NCBI RefSeq assembly: GCF_003313385.1
Contig: NZ_QMHN01000003.1
Coordinates: 186,001 to 250,000 of the forward strand
DNA: 64,000 nucleotides
Direction: 5' to 3'
From: Pedobacter chitinilyticus
GTDB lineage: Bacteria > Bacteroidota > Bacteroidia > Sphingobacteriales > Sphingobacteriaceae
Part shown: positions 34,798 to 43,434 of the stretch, in pieces
Layout: each line of letters begins with the position of its first letter
Position numbering within the stretch: position 1 is the first letter of the stretch
Notes under the pieces: generated by a model
Databases searched by the model: none
What the model was told of the DNA's origin: nothing
What the model saw: only the letters and a program-made list of their open reading frames with translations
Program-made: the position numbers and the translations under genes

Positions 34798-35064
34798 ATG
34801 AGCGACAATTCAAAAGTAGTAGTAGCCTTGTTAGCTGGCTTAGCAGCAGGAGCAGCCCTAGGAATACTTTTTGCCCCAGATAAAGGCAGTGACACCCGCG
34901 ACAAATTAGGTCAGTCATTAAAAGATTTCGGTGATTCAATCAAAGAAAGAGCAGCAGACGAAATTAACAACTTGGGTAGTTTAAAAGACAAAGTAGTTAA
35001 TTCTATAAAAGGTAAACTTCGTGATGTGGAGCAAGAATACTCTGACGAAGTAGAACACGTATAA
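34798..35064 (+). CDS. YtxH domain protein
   Basis: 88 residues. An N-terminal glycine/alanine-rich membrane helix (VVVALLAGLAAGAALGILFAPDKGSDTRDKLG, the YtxH hallmark APxxGxxxR region) is followed by an amphipathic, charged coiled-coil tail. YtxH proteins are small membrane-anchored general-stress proteins. It is the first of three tightly spaced genes (YtxH, holin-X, unknown) that probably form a stress operon. Confidence 0.85.
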   Translation: MSDNSKVVVALLAGLAAGAALGILFAPDKGSDTRDKLGQSLKDFGDSIKERAADEINNLGSLKDKVVNSIKGKLRDVEQEYSDEVEHV

Positions 35065-35090
35065 AGTTTAAACACCTTTGATAAACGATA

Positions 35091-35462
35091 ATGGAAGAAA
35101 AAAAAGAAAAGAATATCGAGGAACTTGTATCTGATGCGAAAAGCTATGTCGATACCCGATTAGAGTATATACACTTAAAATCGGTAGAGAAGGGTTCCAA
35201 ACTATTTTCAGATCTCATTACCAACACAGTGGTAGTGGTATGCTTTCTATTAGCTTTTATACTAGGAACAATTACGCTGGCCCTATACCTTGCAGAGGTG
35301 TTTGGTAGTTATGTTGCTGGATTTGGCTGTGTAGCAGGCATCTATTTACTCTTATCCATTATCGTTTTCTTAACCAAGGATAAATTCATCGAAAGACTTT
35401 TGGTGAACATGTTTATTAAAAAATACTTTGACAAAATAGCAGATAAAGATGAAGAAGCGTAG
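35091..35462 (+). CDS. Phage-holin-superfamily (holin-X type) membrane protein
   Basis: 123 residues. A charged N-terminal helix (EEKKEKNIEELVSDAKSYVDTRLEY) precedes two membrane helices (about 45-66 and 72-98) joined by a short turn, and a basic tail. This is the layout of holin-X/YqjE-type proteins, which despite the name are housekeeping envelope-stress proteins. It lies 26 bases after YtxH and overlaps the next gene by 14 bases. Confidence 0.8.
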   Translation: MEEKKEKNIEELVSDAKSYVDTRLEYIHLKSVEKGSKLFSDLITNTVVVVCFLLAFILGTITLALYLAEVFGSYVAGFGCVAGIYLLLSIIVFLTKDKFIERLLVNMFIKKYFDKIADKDEEA

Positions 35463-35886
35463 AGATATAGGATCCTTAGCTGACTTACAGCTTGAAATGA
35501 GTCGTGTGAAGAGCGAATATTTGGCAAAAGAAGACCAATTAAAGGCCGATACTAAAACTTATATTAAGCAGTTTTCTCCTTTAAACCTGATCAAAGATTT
35601 CTTTAATCCGCAAAGCTTGTTGAAGTTAGATGAAAAAACCAATTTAAGCGGCAGTATCATGTCGTTAATACTGCCTTTATTTTTAAACAAAACCGTTTTT
35701 AGAGGCTCTGGATTTTTAACCAAAGGTATTGCGGCTTTGGTTTCGGGTAAGATTGGTAAATCTTTGGATGCCGAAAGCTTAACAGGCATTTTCAGCAAAG
35801 TGAAATCACTCTTCACTTCAAAGAGAAAAAAAGATGAAGTAAGTTTTGTAGACTATGGCATTCCACCTGATAGCGAAACTTACTAA
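35449..35886 (+). CDS. Conserved-type protein of unknown function, third gene of the YtxH trio
   Basis: 145 residues. Basic, with a hydrophobic middle (GSIMSLILPLFLNKTVFRGSGFL, about 67-90) that could be one membrane segment or a re-entrant helix. A charged start (RDIGSLADLQLEMSRVKSEYLAKEDQLK) and a Lys-rich end follow the same pattern. I do not recognise the family. The 14-base overlap with the holin-X gene indicates coupled translation and a shared envelope role. Confidence 0.7.
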   Translation: MKKRRDIGSLADLQLEMSRVKSEYLAKEDQLKADTKTYIKQFSPLNLIKDFFNPQSLLKLDEKTNLSGSIMSLILPLFLNKTVFRGSGFLTKGIAALVSGKIGKSLDAESLTGIFSKVKSLFTSKRKKDEVSFVDYGIPPDSETY

Positions 35887-35895
35887 ACTTTCAAA

Positions 35896-36609
35896 TCAAC
35901 TTTCTTTATAAATTAAAAATACAGTAGGCTTTTTATGAAGGTCTACTTTTTCTTTGCGCCATAAACTAATGGGCAATGTTTTAATATATTCATCCGCCGC
36001 GTTAATATTGCTGGCAATACACAACAACGTATTGGGCTGGCAGTTTTTTAAAACTTCTTCCAATAATTGATTATTTCTAAAAGGCGTTTCCATAAACAAT
36101 TGCGTCTGTCGATAACGTTGTGACATTTGCTCCAAATCCTTGATCCGCTTGCTTCTGTCGCCTTTATCAATAGGCAGGTAGCCACTAAATGCATAACTTT
36201 GTCCGCTAAAGCCCGAAGCCATTAATGCCTGCAACATGGCATTTGGACCAACCAAAGGCACCACTTTAATATTTCTGCGATGTGCTTCGGCAACAATATC
36301 CGCTCCTGGATCTGCAACTCCTGGACAACCTGCTTCGCTCATGAGCCCCACACTAATCCCCTCATTCAGTTCCTTAAAAAAAGGCACTAATGAACTGCCT
36401 CTTTTATGTTTACCATAATCGTGGATAAGCAATTCGCTTTGAGGCGTTTTTAATCCTGCTTCCTTTAAAAACCTACGGGCCGTCTTTTCATTCTCCACAA
36501 TATAAGTGTTGATGCTGTTAACCGTGTCTACCAAAAATGGCGTGAAAGATTTGTGGGCGGCATCATCTGCCAAGGGAACGGGAATTAAAAATAATGTACC
36601 TTTTTTCAT
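35896..36609 (-). CDS. RsmI-family (tetrapyrrole-methylase fold) SAM-dependent methyltransferase
   Basis: 237 residues. Starts GTLFLIPVPLADD and carries the RsmI-type motifs GLMSEAGCPGVADPGADIV and PLVGPNAMLQALMASGFSGQSYAF. Relatives 2'-O-methylate C1402 of 16S rRNA. This one is shorter and more divergent than canonical RsmI and may be the Bacteroidota paralogue. Cytosolic. Convergent with the YtxH operon, only 9 bases apart. Confidence 0.85.
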   Translation of the reverse strand: MKKGTLFLIPVPLADDAAHKSFTPFLVDTVNSINTYIVENEKTARRFLKEAGLKTPQSELLIHDYGKHKRGSSLVPFFKELNEGISVGLMSEAGCPGVADPGADIVAEAHRRNIKVVPLVGPNAMLQALMASGFSGQSYAFSGYLPIDKGDRSKRIKDLEQMSQRYRQTQLFMETPFRNNQLLEEVLKNCQPNTLLCIASNINAADEYIKTLPISLWRKEKVDLHKKPTVFLIYKES

Positions 36610-36894
36610 CTATAATATATTAGCTATTCAACATCAAAATTAAAGTTTTTAAAAACAACAAAGTGCCAATTGGTGTTTCGTTAGGTTGTTTCTGTATCAA
36701 ATTTAGTTCTACAACAACCTATTAATGACATAATTTTAAGACAGAAACACACACTTAAAGTACTGAAACATACGTTAAATATCACAAAGCCGCAACTTTC
36801 TTGTTGCTTTAACAGGTTTTAACATTCTTTGGTTCTCAAATTGATATTCACTAACCGTTAGGTTAATTAATTAAAATATTTAAAACACACAAAC

Positions 36895-38190
36895 ATGAAA
36901 AGCTTGATCAAATTCTCGGCAGTGGTGCTTGGACTTTTGCTCCTCACCGGGACCACACAAGAAGCAAAAGCTCAATATGATGATGTTTCTCTGCAAACAT
37001 TTTACGATGAGCTTTCTCCCTATGGAACTTGGATCAATGATCCAGAGTATGGCTACGTTTGGCGACCAGATGTAGACCAGGATGAATTTAGACCGTACTA
37101 CACCAATGGCCGTTGGGCAATGACCGAATACGGTAACACTTGGGTATCTAATTACGACTGGGGATGGGCACCATTCCATTATGGTCGTTGGATATACAAC
37201 AGGTACAACAGATGGGTATGGCTTCCAGACACCGTTTGGGGACCTGCTTGGGTAAGTTGGAGAAGTGGTGGCGGTTATTATGGATGGGCTCCCTTAGGTC
37301 CAAGCATTAATATCAACATCAATATTGGACGTCGTTATGTAATGCCTGATTTCTGCTGGAACTTTATTCCTGAAAGAAACATCTATTACAACAGCTATCC
37401 TAGATATTATAGCGGAAGAAACAGGGTATACATCCAAAACACGGTAATCATTAACAATACGTATGTACGTAATAACAGGACTTATTACACTGGTCCAAGA
37501 GCTGATGATATCAGGAGAGCAACCAACCGCGATGTAACCGTATACAATGTTTCTAGAGCAAATAGATCAGGTGCCAGTAGGATTGAAAATAACACCGTAA
37601 ATATTTATGCCCCACGTCCGAGTAGAGGAAGCGATAATGCTAAAGCAGCTCCAAGACAAGCGGTAGACGGTAGTGTAACCAGAGACAGAATTGACAGAGG
37701 TGGCGTGGTAAGCAGACCAGGTCGTGGTGGCGCAGATGATGTTTATACCAACAGAGGAGATAGAGCTAACAATCGAAATATCGACGATAGCAATATCTCC
37801 AGAGACCGTGGCAATACAACTACGCCTACCAGAGAAACCAGAGTTGACAACAATAACAGTCGTGGGAACGATCGAAGCAGTGTTTTTGGAAGATCTAGAG
37901 AAAGGGAAGCAGCGACACCTACTGAACAAAACAATCGGGAAGCTGAACGTAGCAGACCAACGTTCCCTTCTCGTTCATCGTCATCTGAAGGAAGAAGCCA
38001 ACAAGCTGCTCCTCCACAAAGAAGCACGGAACGCCCAGAGAGAATGGAACGTTCTCAACCGCAGCCACAAAGGACAGAAAGAGTAGAAAGAACTCAGTCA
38101 TCTGGCTCAAATAGCAGATCATCTGGTTCTTCAAGTTCAGGAAGACCTAACCGTAGCGAAAGCAGCGGCGGCAGACCTGGAAGAGGTTAA
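36895..38190 (+). CDS. DUF6600-type secreted protein with a long Arg/Ser-rich tail
   Basis: 431 residues with a signal peptide (FSAVVLGLLLLTGTTQEAKA). Residues 25-150 form a Trp/Tyr-rich repeat domain: FYDELSPYGTWINDPEYG, WAMTEYGNTWVSNYDWGWAPFHYGRW, WGPAWVSWRSGGGYYGWAPL, as in DUF6600. The C-terminal half (about 190-431) is low-complexity and rich in Arg, Ser, Asn and Gly, probably disordered and able to bind polyanions or the cell wall. Function unknown. It stands alone with a strong terminator after it; the 285 bases upstream show no clear promoter. Confidence 0.75.
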   Translation: MKSLIKFSAVVLGLLLLTGTTQEAKAQYDDVSLQTFYDELSPYGTWINDPEYGYVWRPDVDQDEFRPYYTNGRWAMTEYGNTWVSNYDWGWAPFHYGRWIYNRYNRWVWLPDTVWGPAWVSWRSGGGYYGWAPLGPSINININIGRRYVMPDFCWNFIPERNIYYNSYPRYYSGRNRVYIQNTVIINNTYVRNNRTYYTGPRADDIRRATNRDVTVYNVSRANRSGASRIENNTVNIYAPRPSRGSDNAKAAPRQAVDGSVTRDRIDRGGVVSRPGRGGADDVYTNRGDRANNRNIDDSNISRDRGNTTTPTRETRVDNNNSRGNDRSSVFGRSREREAATPTEQNNREAERSRPTFPSRSSSSEGRSQQAAPPQRSTERPERMERSQPQPQRTERVERTQSSGSNSRSSGSSSSGRPNRSESSGGRPGRG

Positions 38191-38234
38191 ACAAAAAGAA
38201 AAGGATGACCATTTGGCCATCCTTTTCTTTTTGT
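38191..38234. terminator. Strong bidirectional terminator
   Basis: A perfect 17-bp stem (arms 38191-38207 and 38218-38234, built of ACAAAAAGAAAAGGATG and its complement) with a 10-base loop, and T-rich on both strands. It separates the convergent DUF6600 and amidase genes and begins right after the stop codon of the former. Confidence 0.85.
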
Positions 38235-38268
38235 AAGCTAAGCGCAAAAGACAATACATTTCATCATA

Positions 38269-39870
38269 CTACTTATAGCTTAACGGAGGTTTTCTGGACG
38301 GTGAAATTTGCTCATAAGCAGCTGCTAACGACAGTAGCTTATATTCCTCGAATGGTTTAGCTATAAATGTTAATGCGGCAGGCTGTCCTTTATCAGAGCA
38401 ACCCATCGGCATTGCCAAAGCTGGGTATCTCGCAATTGCCGCTTCCATCGCGTCACTATTATCAATCGATAAAATCGCATCTAAACTATATTCACTAAAA
38501 TTTTTTTTAAGAGCAATACCACCTTCATTCTTAAGCTTATTTTTGGTTGCTGTAATTTCTGCTAACGAGCTGGTATTTTTTTCAGCATTTTCAATTCTGG
38601 ATTGCCCAAAAGGTATTCTTAAATCGGCATTGGCTTTGTTGAAATTGACGAGATCAGAAACAGATTTGATTTTTACATTCTTCGAGGCATAACGCTGAAG
38701 GTAGTGATTTAGGTCGTTTTTGAAATCATAACTCAATATCTTCAACATATCCCCGACTAAAGAAAAATCAGTCTCCTTGTTTATCTCAACCAGAACTGCT
38801 CCAGCATCTTTAAGCTTTACAATTGCATTGGCATACAATGAGTCTTTTAAATAAGATGAAATGACGCCAAAACGTTTTCCTTTTAAAGAGGTATGATTTA
38901 GACTCCGTTTTAAATTATCTTGGTTTTCTACTTTAACTGATTCTGGGTCTGTTTCGTCTTTTCCAAGCATAGCTGAAAACACAATTGCATTGTCCACTAC
39001 ATTTTTCGTGATTGCCCCTGGAGTATCAAAAGTTGATGATAATGGAATAATTCCAGTTCGGCTGAGCGAACCAAGAGTAGGTTTTAAACCCACTACCGCG
39101 TTTTTGCTCGATGGGAAAAGAATTGATCCTGAAGTTTCTGTACCTATTGAAGCCACCGCATAATTAGCGGCTACTGCCACGGCGCTTCCCGAACTAGAGC
39201 CACCTGTTTCAAACTTACCAGGCCCGTATGGATTTAACGTTTGCCCTCCCACAGCCGAATAGCCGATTGGACAATTAAAACTTAAAAAAAATGCCCATTC
39301 GCTTAAATTTACCTTTCCGAGTATCAAAGCCCCTCTTGCTTTCAACTGTTTTACAACAAAGGCATCATCAGCTTCATTGTCAATTAAGGCCAAAGCACCA
39401 GCAGTGGTTTTCATATTTTTGCTGCCAATATTATCTTTCAATAAAATGGGCATTCCGAAAATTTCGTGCTTTGCTTTTCTATTTTTAAGCTGCACGTCTT
39501 TTTCTTTAGCCTCTGCTATAATATTTGGATTAAGGGCAATAATGGCATGAAGAGAAGTACCAGCAGTGGTTTCGAATTTGGCAATGCGAAACAGAAAAAA
39601 CTGGGTTAATTGCAAGTATGAAAACTTACGTGCATAAATAGCTTTCTGTATTTGAGGAATGCTTTTTTCTAAGATAAAAGGCTTTAAATATTCATACCGT
39701 TCTTCCGAAAATCCGAGTAAAGCTTTTTTTAAAAAAGGTATTAACGCTGTTTTTAAAGTATTGGATTGGATTTGCGGCAGCTTCAGGCTGTCTGTGTTTA
39801 TTTGGGCTTCAGCATTAAATGTGATAAAAAGGGCAATAAGTGCTATTGCAAAGCATTTTGAGTATTTCAT
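38269..39870 (-). CDS. Secreted amidase (amidase signature family)
   Basis: 533 residues with a signal peptide (CFAIALIALFITFNAEAQ). The amidase-signature catalytic elements are in order: Lys in GMPILLKDNIG, the cis-Ser in GGSSSGSAVAVAA, and the nucleophile Ser in IGTETSGSILFPSS. They form the Ser-cisSer-Lys triad. The usual GTDTGGSIR is here GTETSGSIL. It hydrolyses amide bonds, and the periplasmic location suggests scavenging of amides or peptides. Single gene, convergent with the DUF6600 gene. Confidence 0.88.
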   Translation of the reverse strand: MKYSKCFAIALIALFITFNAEAQINTDSLKLPQIQSNTLKTALIPFLKKALLGFSEERYEYLKPFILEKSIPQIQKAIYARKFSYLQLTQFFLFRIAKFETTAGTSLHAIIALNPNIIAEAKEKDVQLKNRKAKHEIFGMPILLKDNIGSKNMKTTAGALALIDNEADDAFVVKQLKARGALILGKVNLSEWAFFLSFNCPIGYSAVGGQTLNPYGPGKFETGGSSSGSAVAVAANYAVASIGTETSGSILFPSSKNAVVGLKPTLGSLSRTGIIPLSSTFDTPGAITKNVVDNAIVFSAMLGKDETDPESVKVENQDNLKRSLNHTSLKGKRFGVISSYLKDSLYANAIVKLKDAGAVLVEINKETDFSLVGDMLKILSYDFKNDLNHYLQRYASKNVKIKSVSDLVNFNKANADLRIPFGQSRIENAEKNTSSLAEITATKNKLKNEGGIALKKNFSEYSLDAILSIDNSDAMEAAIARYPALAMPMGCSDKGQPAALTFIAKPFEEYKLLSLAAAYEQISPSRKPPLSYK

Positions 39871-40007
39871 AGGATAGATATTTATATAACTTCTTGTAGA
39901 TTAATTCAAATTTAATTTTTTATTCTTTAAAATGACACCTTTACGGTTTCAAAATTTGGAAATTTCAGCCCATTTTATCCTCTTAATTGAAGTAAAAAAA
40001 TATTTCA

Positions 40008-40039
40008 TTTGGCAACGAAGCAAAAGCTACCTTTTTTTG
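40008..40039 (+). promoter_or_regulatory. Candidate promoter of the TerC gene
   Basis: TTTG (40008-40011), 20 bases, TTTTTTTG (40032-40039): Bacteroidota consensus with one mismatch (A to T). A leader of some 30 bases would precede the ATG at 40076. Confidence 0.35.
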
Positions 40040-40075
40040 TTTTATCTTCGAACATATATTTTTTAGAAATTATTT

Positions 40076-40864
40076 ATGGAATTTTTAAGTAGTCCAGAAG
40101 CCTGGATATCACTACTCACATTAACTGTTTTAGAAATTGTACTAGGGATAGACAATATTGTCTTTATCTCTATTTTGGCGGGAAAACTCCCGCAAAATCA
40201 ACAAAAGAAAGCACGCCAAGTAGGTTTGGCCTTAGCCATGATTACCCGTGTGCTGTTGCTGATGTCTTTAAGTTGGATCATGAGACTTACCGCTCCACTA
40301 TTTAACATTGGTGATTGGATTGGCATTACAGACACCGTTTGGCTTGAAAAACTGGCCATCTCTGGTAGAGACCTGATTCTACTAATAGGAGGTTTATTCC
40401 TGATCTACAAAAGTACCCACGAAATCCACAATAAGCTCGAAGGAGAAAACGAAAGTGAAGGCAATGTAAAACCACATTCTTTTACGGGGACCATTATCCA
40501 GATTTTAATTTTGGACATTGTTTTCTCACTCGATTCGGTAATTACCGCGGTAGGTATGGCCGATCATATCGAAATCATGATTGCCGCTGTAGTGATTGCT
40601 GTCATTATCATGATGATATCTGCAGGTGCCATAAGCAATTTTGTAAACAAGCACCCTACAGTGAAAATGCTTGCATTATCATTCCTATTATTAATTGGCG
40701 TTTCTTTATTGGCAGAAGGCTTAGATCAACATATCCCTAAAGGTTATGTATATTTTGCCATGGCGTTTTCTGTTTTGGTAGAGATGCTGAATTTGAGAAT
40801 GAAAAAGAACGCGTCAAAACCTGTTCAGCTACGCAACACACCAGTAGAGGAAGAAAAGAAATAA
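40076..40864 (+). CDS. TerC family integral membrane protein
   Basis: 262 residues, seven or so membrane helices. TerC landmarks: TVLEIVLGIDNIVFISIL near the N-terminus and ILILDIVFSLDSVITAVGMADH in the middle, both with the intramembrane acidic residues of the family. The C-terminal tail is charged. Members export Mn2+ during or after secretion of metalloproteins, or accompany tellurite resistance; here no ter genes are near, so metal export is likelier. Monocistronic, with a terminator following. Confidence 0.9.
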   Translation: MEFLSSPEAWISLLTLTVLEIVLGIDNIVFISILAGKLPQNQQKKARQVGLALAMITRVLLLMSLSWIMRLTAPLFNIGDWIGITDTVWLEKLAISGRDLILLIGGLFLIYKSTHEIHNKLEGENESEGNVKPHSFTGTIIQILILDIVFSLDSVITAVGMADHIEIMIAAVVIAVIIMMISAGAISNFVNKHPTVKMLALSFLLLIGVSLLAEGLDQHIPKGYVYFAMAFSVLVEMLNLRMKKNASKPVQLRNTPVEEEKK

Positions 40865-40883
40865 CTTTTTTAAAAAATAGCAG

Positions 40884-40913
40884 AAGGGCTTCGGAAACGA
40901 AAGCCCTTTTTTT
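40884..40913 (+). terminator. Intrinsic terminator after the TerC gene
   Basis: AAGGGCTTCG (40884-40893), GAAA tetraloop, CGAAAGCCCTT (40898-40908) with one bulged A, then a run of seven T. About 20 bases past the stop. Confidence 0.85.
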
Positions 40914-41035
40914 GTCCCCCAAACTTTCATTTCGAGAAACTTCCCACCGCCAATATATCAAGGAGAAATCTCCTTTATTTTTCCATCTTCCGTACTGCTG
41001 ACTTTTTTAATACCTTTGCTCCTCAATTCAAATTT

Positions 41036-42091
41036 ATGGTATCTTTTTTCGAATCGAATTTAGCAGAACTTTCTGTGCATCATGTTGGGAACAAAACAAA
41101 CGAAGAATATTATTCGCTTGCTGACAGTTCTATGCATATAGACGACGAAATGCTTAACCAGCTGCTAAAGCAGTACTTTCTTTCCCCTTTTCAAAAGGTT
41201 AATGAAGTGTATCGCTTTACCCAGCACAATAACGATTTAAATTCGAACGAAATTTACCGCCTTGCTTCAGAAGTATTTGCTGATGGCGGATTATTCCACG
41301 AGAACAGCAAAAACATCGCGACTTACTTGTTTGAAGTAGCAGACCATCCGAAAGTTAAAGGAGGAGAATTGTATGTAGGTTACTTCGAAAATGTACAAAT
41401 TGAAGGTGACTTACACGATGCTATTGGTATTTTCCGTTCGGAAAGTAAGGAAAGCTACATCAAGGTTTACCCCGAAAATGGTGGTTTTAATATCAGCTAC
41501 GAGCAACAAGGCATCAACATCAACAAGCTAGACAAAGGCTGCTTAATTTTCAAGACTGAAGCTGAAGAAGGCTACAAAGTAGTAGTGGTTGACAATACCA
41601 GTCGTACCTCTGAAGCAGCTTATTGGAAAGATCAATTCTTGATGTTGAAAGTGAGAAATGACAATTTCAACAAAACCCAAAATGTAATGGATGTTTACAA
41701 GAACTTCGTTACTGAAAAATTAGACCAAGAATTCGACGTTGAGAAAACAGATAAAATCGATTTGCTCAACCGATCGATGAAATATTTTAAAGAGAAAGAA
41801 ACTTTTGACATAGACGAATTTGCCAATGAGGTAATTGCTAACGAAGAAGGGATTGAGCTTTTTAAAAACTATAAACAATCCTACGAAGAAGAGTTTGACA
41901 CCCAAATTGCAGACACTTTTGACATCTCTGATGCTGCTGTAAAAAAGCAGGCGAAAGACTATAAAAGCATTTTAAAGCTTGATAAAAACTTTCATGTTTA
42001 CATCCATGGGAATAAAGACATGATAGAAAAAGAATATGATGCCGAAAAGGGGATGAATTGCTACAAACTGTATTTCAAAGAAGAGCAATAA
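41036..42091 (+). CDS. Nucleoid-associated protein (NdpA/YejK family)
   Basis: 351 residues, acidic overall, with the N-terminal pattern of nucleoid-associated proteins (ELSVHHVGNKTNEEYYSLADSSMHIDDEMLNQLLKQYFL) and a central GIFRSESKESYIKV..KGCLIFKTEAEEGYKVVVVDN. It binds the nucleoid; precise function unknown. A TACCTTTG -7 box (41011-41018) lies 17 bases before the ATG, so the leader is short. Ends 53 bases before the AraC gene. Confidence 0.82.
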   Translation: MVSFFESNLAELSVHHVGNKTNEEYYSLADSSMHIDDEMLNQLLKQYFLSPFQKVNEVYRFTQHNNDLNSNEIYRLASEVFADGGLFHENSKNIATYLFEVADHPKVKGGELYVGYFENVQIEGDLHDAIGIFRSESKESYIKVYPENGGFNISYEQQGININKLDKGCLIFKTEAEEGYKVVVVDNTSRTSEAAYWKDQFLMLKVRNDNFNKTQNVMDVYKNFVTEKLDQEFDVEKTDKIDLLNRSMKYFKEKETFDIDEFANEVIANEEGIELFKNYKQSYEEEFDTQIADTFDISDAAVKKQAKDYKSILKLDKNFHVYIHGNKDMIEKEYDAEKGMNCYKLYFKEEQ

Positions 42092-42144
42092 ATTTATGAC
42101 AGTTCGTTTATGAAATAATGGTTGGACTATTGTTAAATTAGTAC

Positions 42145-42528
42145 ATGCCAATTCCTAAAAAACTGCTAAGCCGTAAAGAAGAGATTACCAAAGATTTTTT
42201 TGTTTTGCTTGATGCCCATATCGAGGATATTTTGGTTGGGCGAACCGAAAAAATGTATCATATCAAAGATTTTGCATCCAAATTATTTATCCATCCCACG
42301 CACTTTAGCAATACCATTAAATTAACTACAGGTTATTCTCCCTGCCATTTTGCAGAACAAAGGGTAATGGACGAAGCCAAGAAAATGCTGAGCCAAACGC
42401 ATAAGCCTATTAACGAAATCAGCTTTAACCTCACTTTTACCGACCCAACCAATTTCACCAAATTTTTCAAGTCATTTGAGGGAGTTACACCCAAACAATA
42501 TCGAAGACAGTTGATAGAAAATACTTAA
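42145..42528 (+). CDS. Short AraC-family DNA-binding protein
   Basis: 127 residues: essentially only the double helix-turn-helix of AraC proteins (IKDFASKLFIHPTHFSNTIKLTTGYSPCHFAEQRVMDEAKKML..INEISFNLTFTDPTNFTKFFKSFEGVTPKQYRRQL). There is no ligand-binding domain. It is 65 bases upstream of a short-chain dehydrogenase in the same direction and probably controls it. Confidence 0.9.
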   Translation: MPIPKKLLSRKEEITKDFFVLLDAHIEDILVGRTEKMYHIKDFASKLFIHPTHFSNTIKLTTGYSPCHFAEQRVMDEAKKMLSQTHKPINEISFNLTFTDPTNFTKFFKSFEGVTPKQYRRQLIENT

Positions 42529-42593
42529 ACTGTCACCATTTTTATCACAACTTTAGCCCTGATATTTGTATTGAATTTAAAGATACAAATAGA

Positions 42594-43355
42594 ATGGAAA
42601 CACAAAAAATAGCACTAGTTACTGGCTCAAGCCGTGGTTTAGGAAAAAATATGGCCATCGCATTGGCAAAAAAAGGGAATGACGTCATCATTACTTACAA
42701 CAGTAATAAAAAAGAGGCCGACGAAGTAGTTAGCACGATTGAATTTTTAGGCAGAAAAGCAGCGGCAGTACAGCTAAATGTAGGAGAGGTAAAAACTTTT
42801 ACAGACTTTTCCTCACAACTAAGCACTGTTTTAAACGAGGAATGGAACAGAACCAATTTCGACTTCTTAATCAACAACGCAGGTATTGGGATCAACACGC
42901 CTTTTACCGAAACTACCGAGGAACAATTTGATCTGCTCACCAATATCCACTTTAAAGGAGTATACTTTCTTACCCAAAAATTATTGCCTTTAATTGCCGA
43001 CGGCGGAAGAATTGTTACCGTTTCTACAGGCTTAACTCGCTTCGCAATGCCAGGTTATAGCGTTTACTCAGCATTAAAAGGAGCCATTGAAGTCCTTACC
43101 AAATATCTGGCAAAAGAACTTGGCGCTAGAGGGATTGCCGTAAATACCATTGCTCCTGGTGCCATTGAAACCGATTTTGGCGGTGGCGTAGTGAGAGACA
43201 ACGAACAAGTAAACAAAGTAATTGCTGGCAATACAGCACTAGGAAGAGTAGGTTTGCCTGATGATATTGGCGGTGTAGTAGCTTTCCTATGTTCGGAAGA
43301 AGCCCGTTGGGTAAATGCGCAACGACTAGAAGCATCTGGCGGTATGTATCTGTAG
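42594..43355 (+). CDS. Short-chain dehydrogenase/reductase
   Basis: 253 residues. Rossmann fold with cofactor motif TGSSRGLGKNMA, NNAGIG, catalytic Ser in VTVSTG, and YxxxK in YSVYSALKGA. The R after TGSS suggests NADP preference. C-terminal TIAPGAIETDFGGG and the end SGGMYL are usual for the classical family. Substrate unknown. It follows the small AraC regulator, a common pairing in Bacteroidota for stress-induced reductases. Confidence 0.92.
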   Translation: METQKIALVTGSSRGLGKNMAIALAKKGNDVIITYNSNKKEADEVVSTIEFLGRKAAAVQLNVGEVKTFTDFSSQLSTVLNEEWNRTNFDFLINNAGIGINTPFTETTEEQFDLLTNIHFKGVYFLTQKLLPLIADGGRIVTVSTGLTRFAMPGYSVYSALKGAIEVLTKYLAKELGARGIAVNTIAPGAIETDFGGGVVRDNEQVNKVIAGNTALGRVGLPDDIGGVVAFLCSEEARWVNAQRLEASGGMYL

Positions 43356-43434
43356 AATCTTAGCATATTTTCAGTAAAATGTTGTGATTTAGAGTTTAAA
43401 GGTTTAGTTTTAGTATTTTGAACCTAACCTTTAT

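Noticed and set aside
37567..38134. Several antisense or shifted frames over the DUF6600 tail
   Set aside because: They arise from the low-complexity Arg/Ser codons of the real gene.
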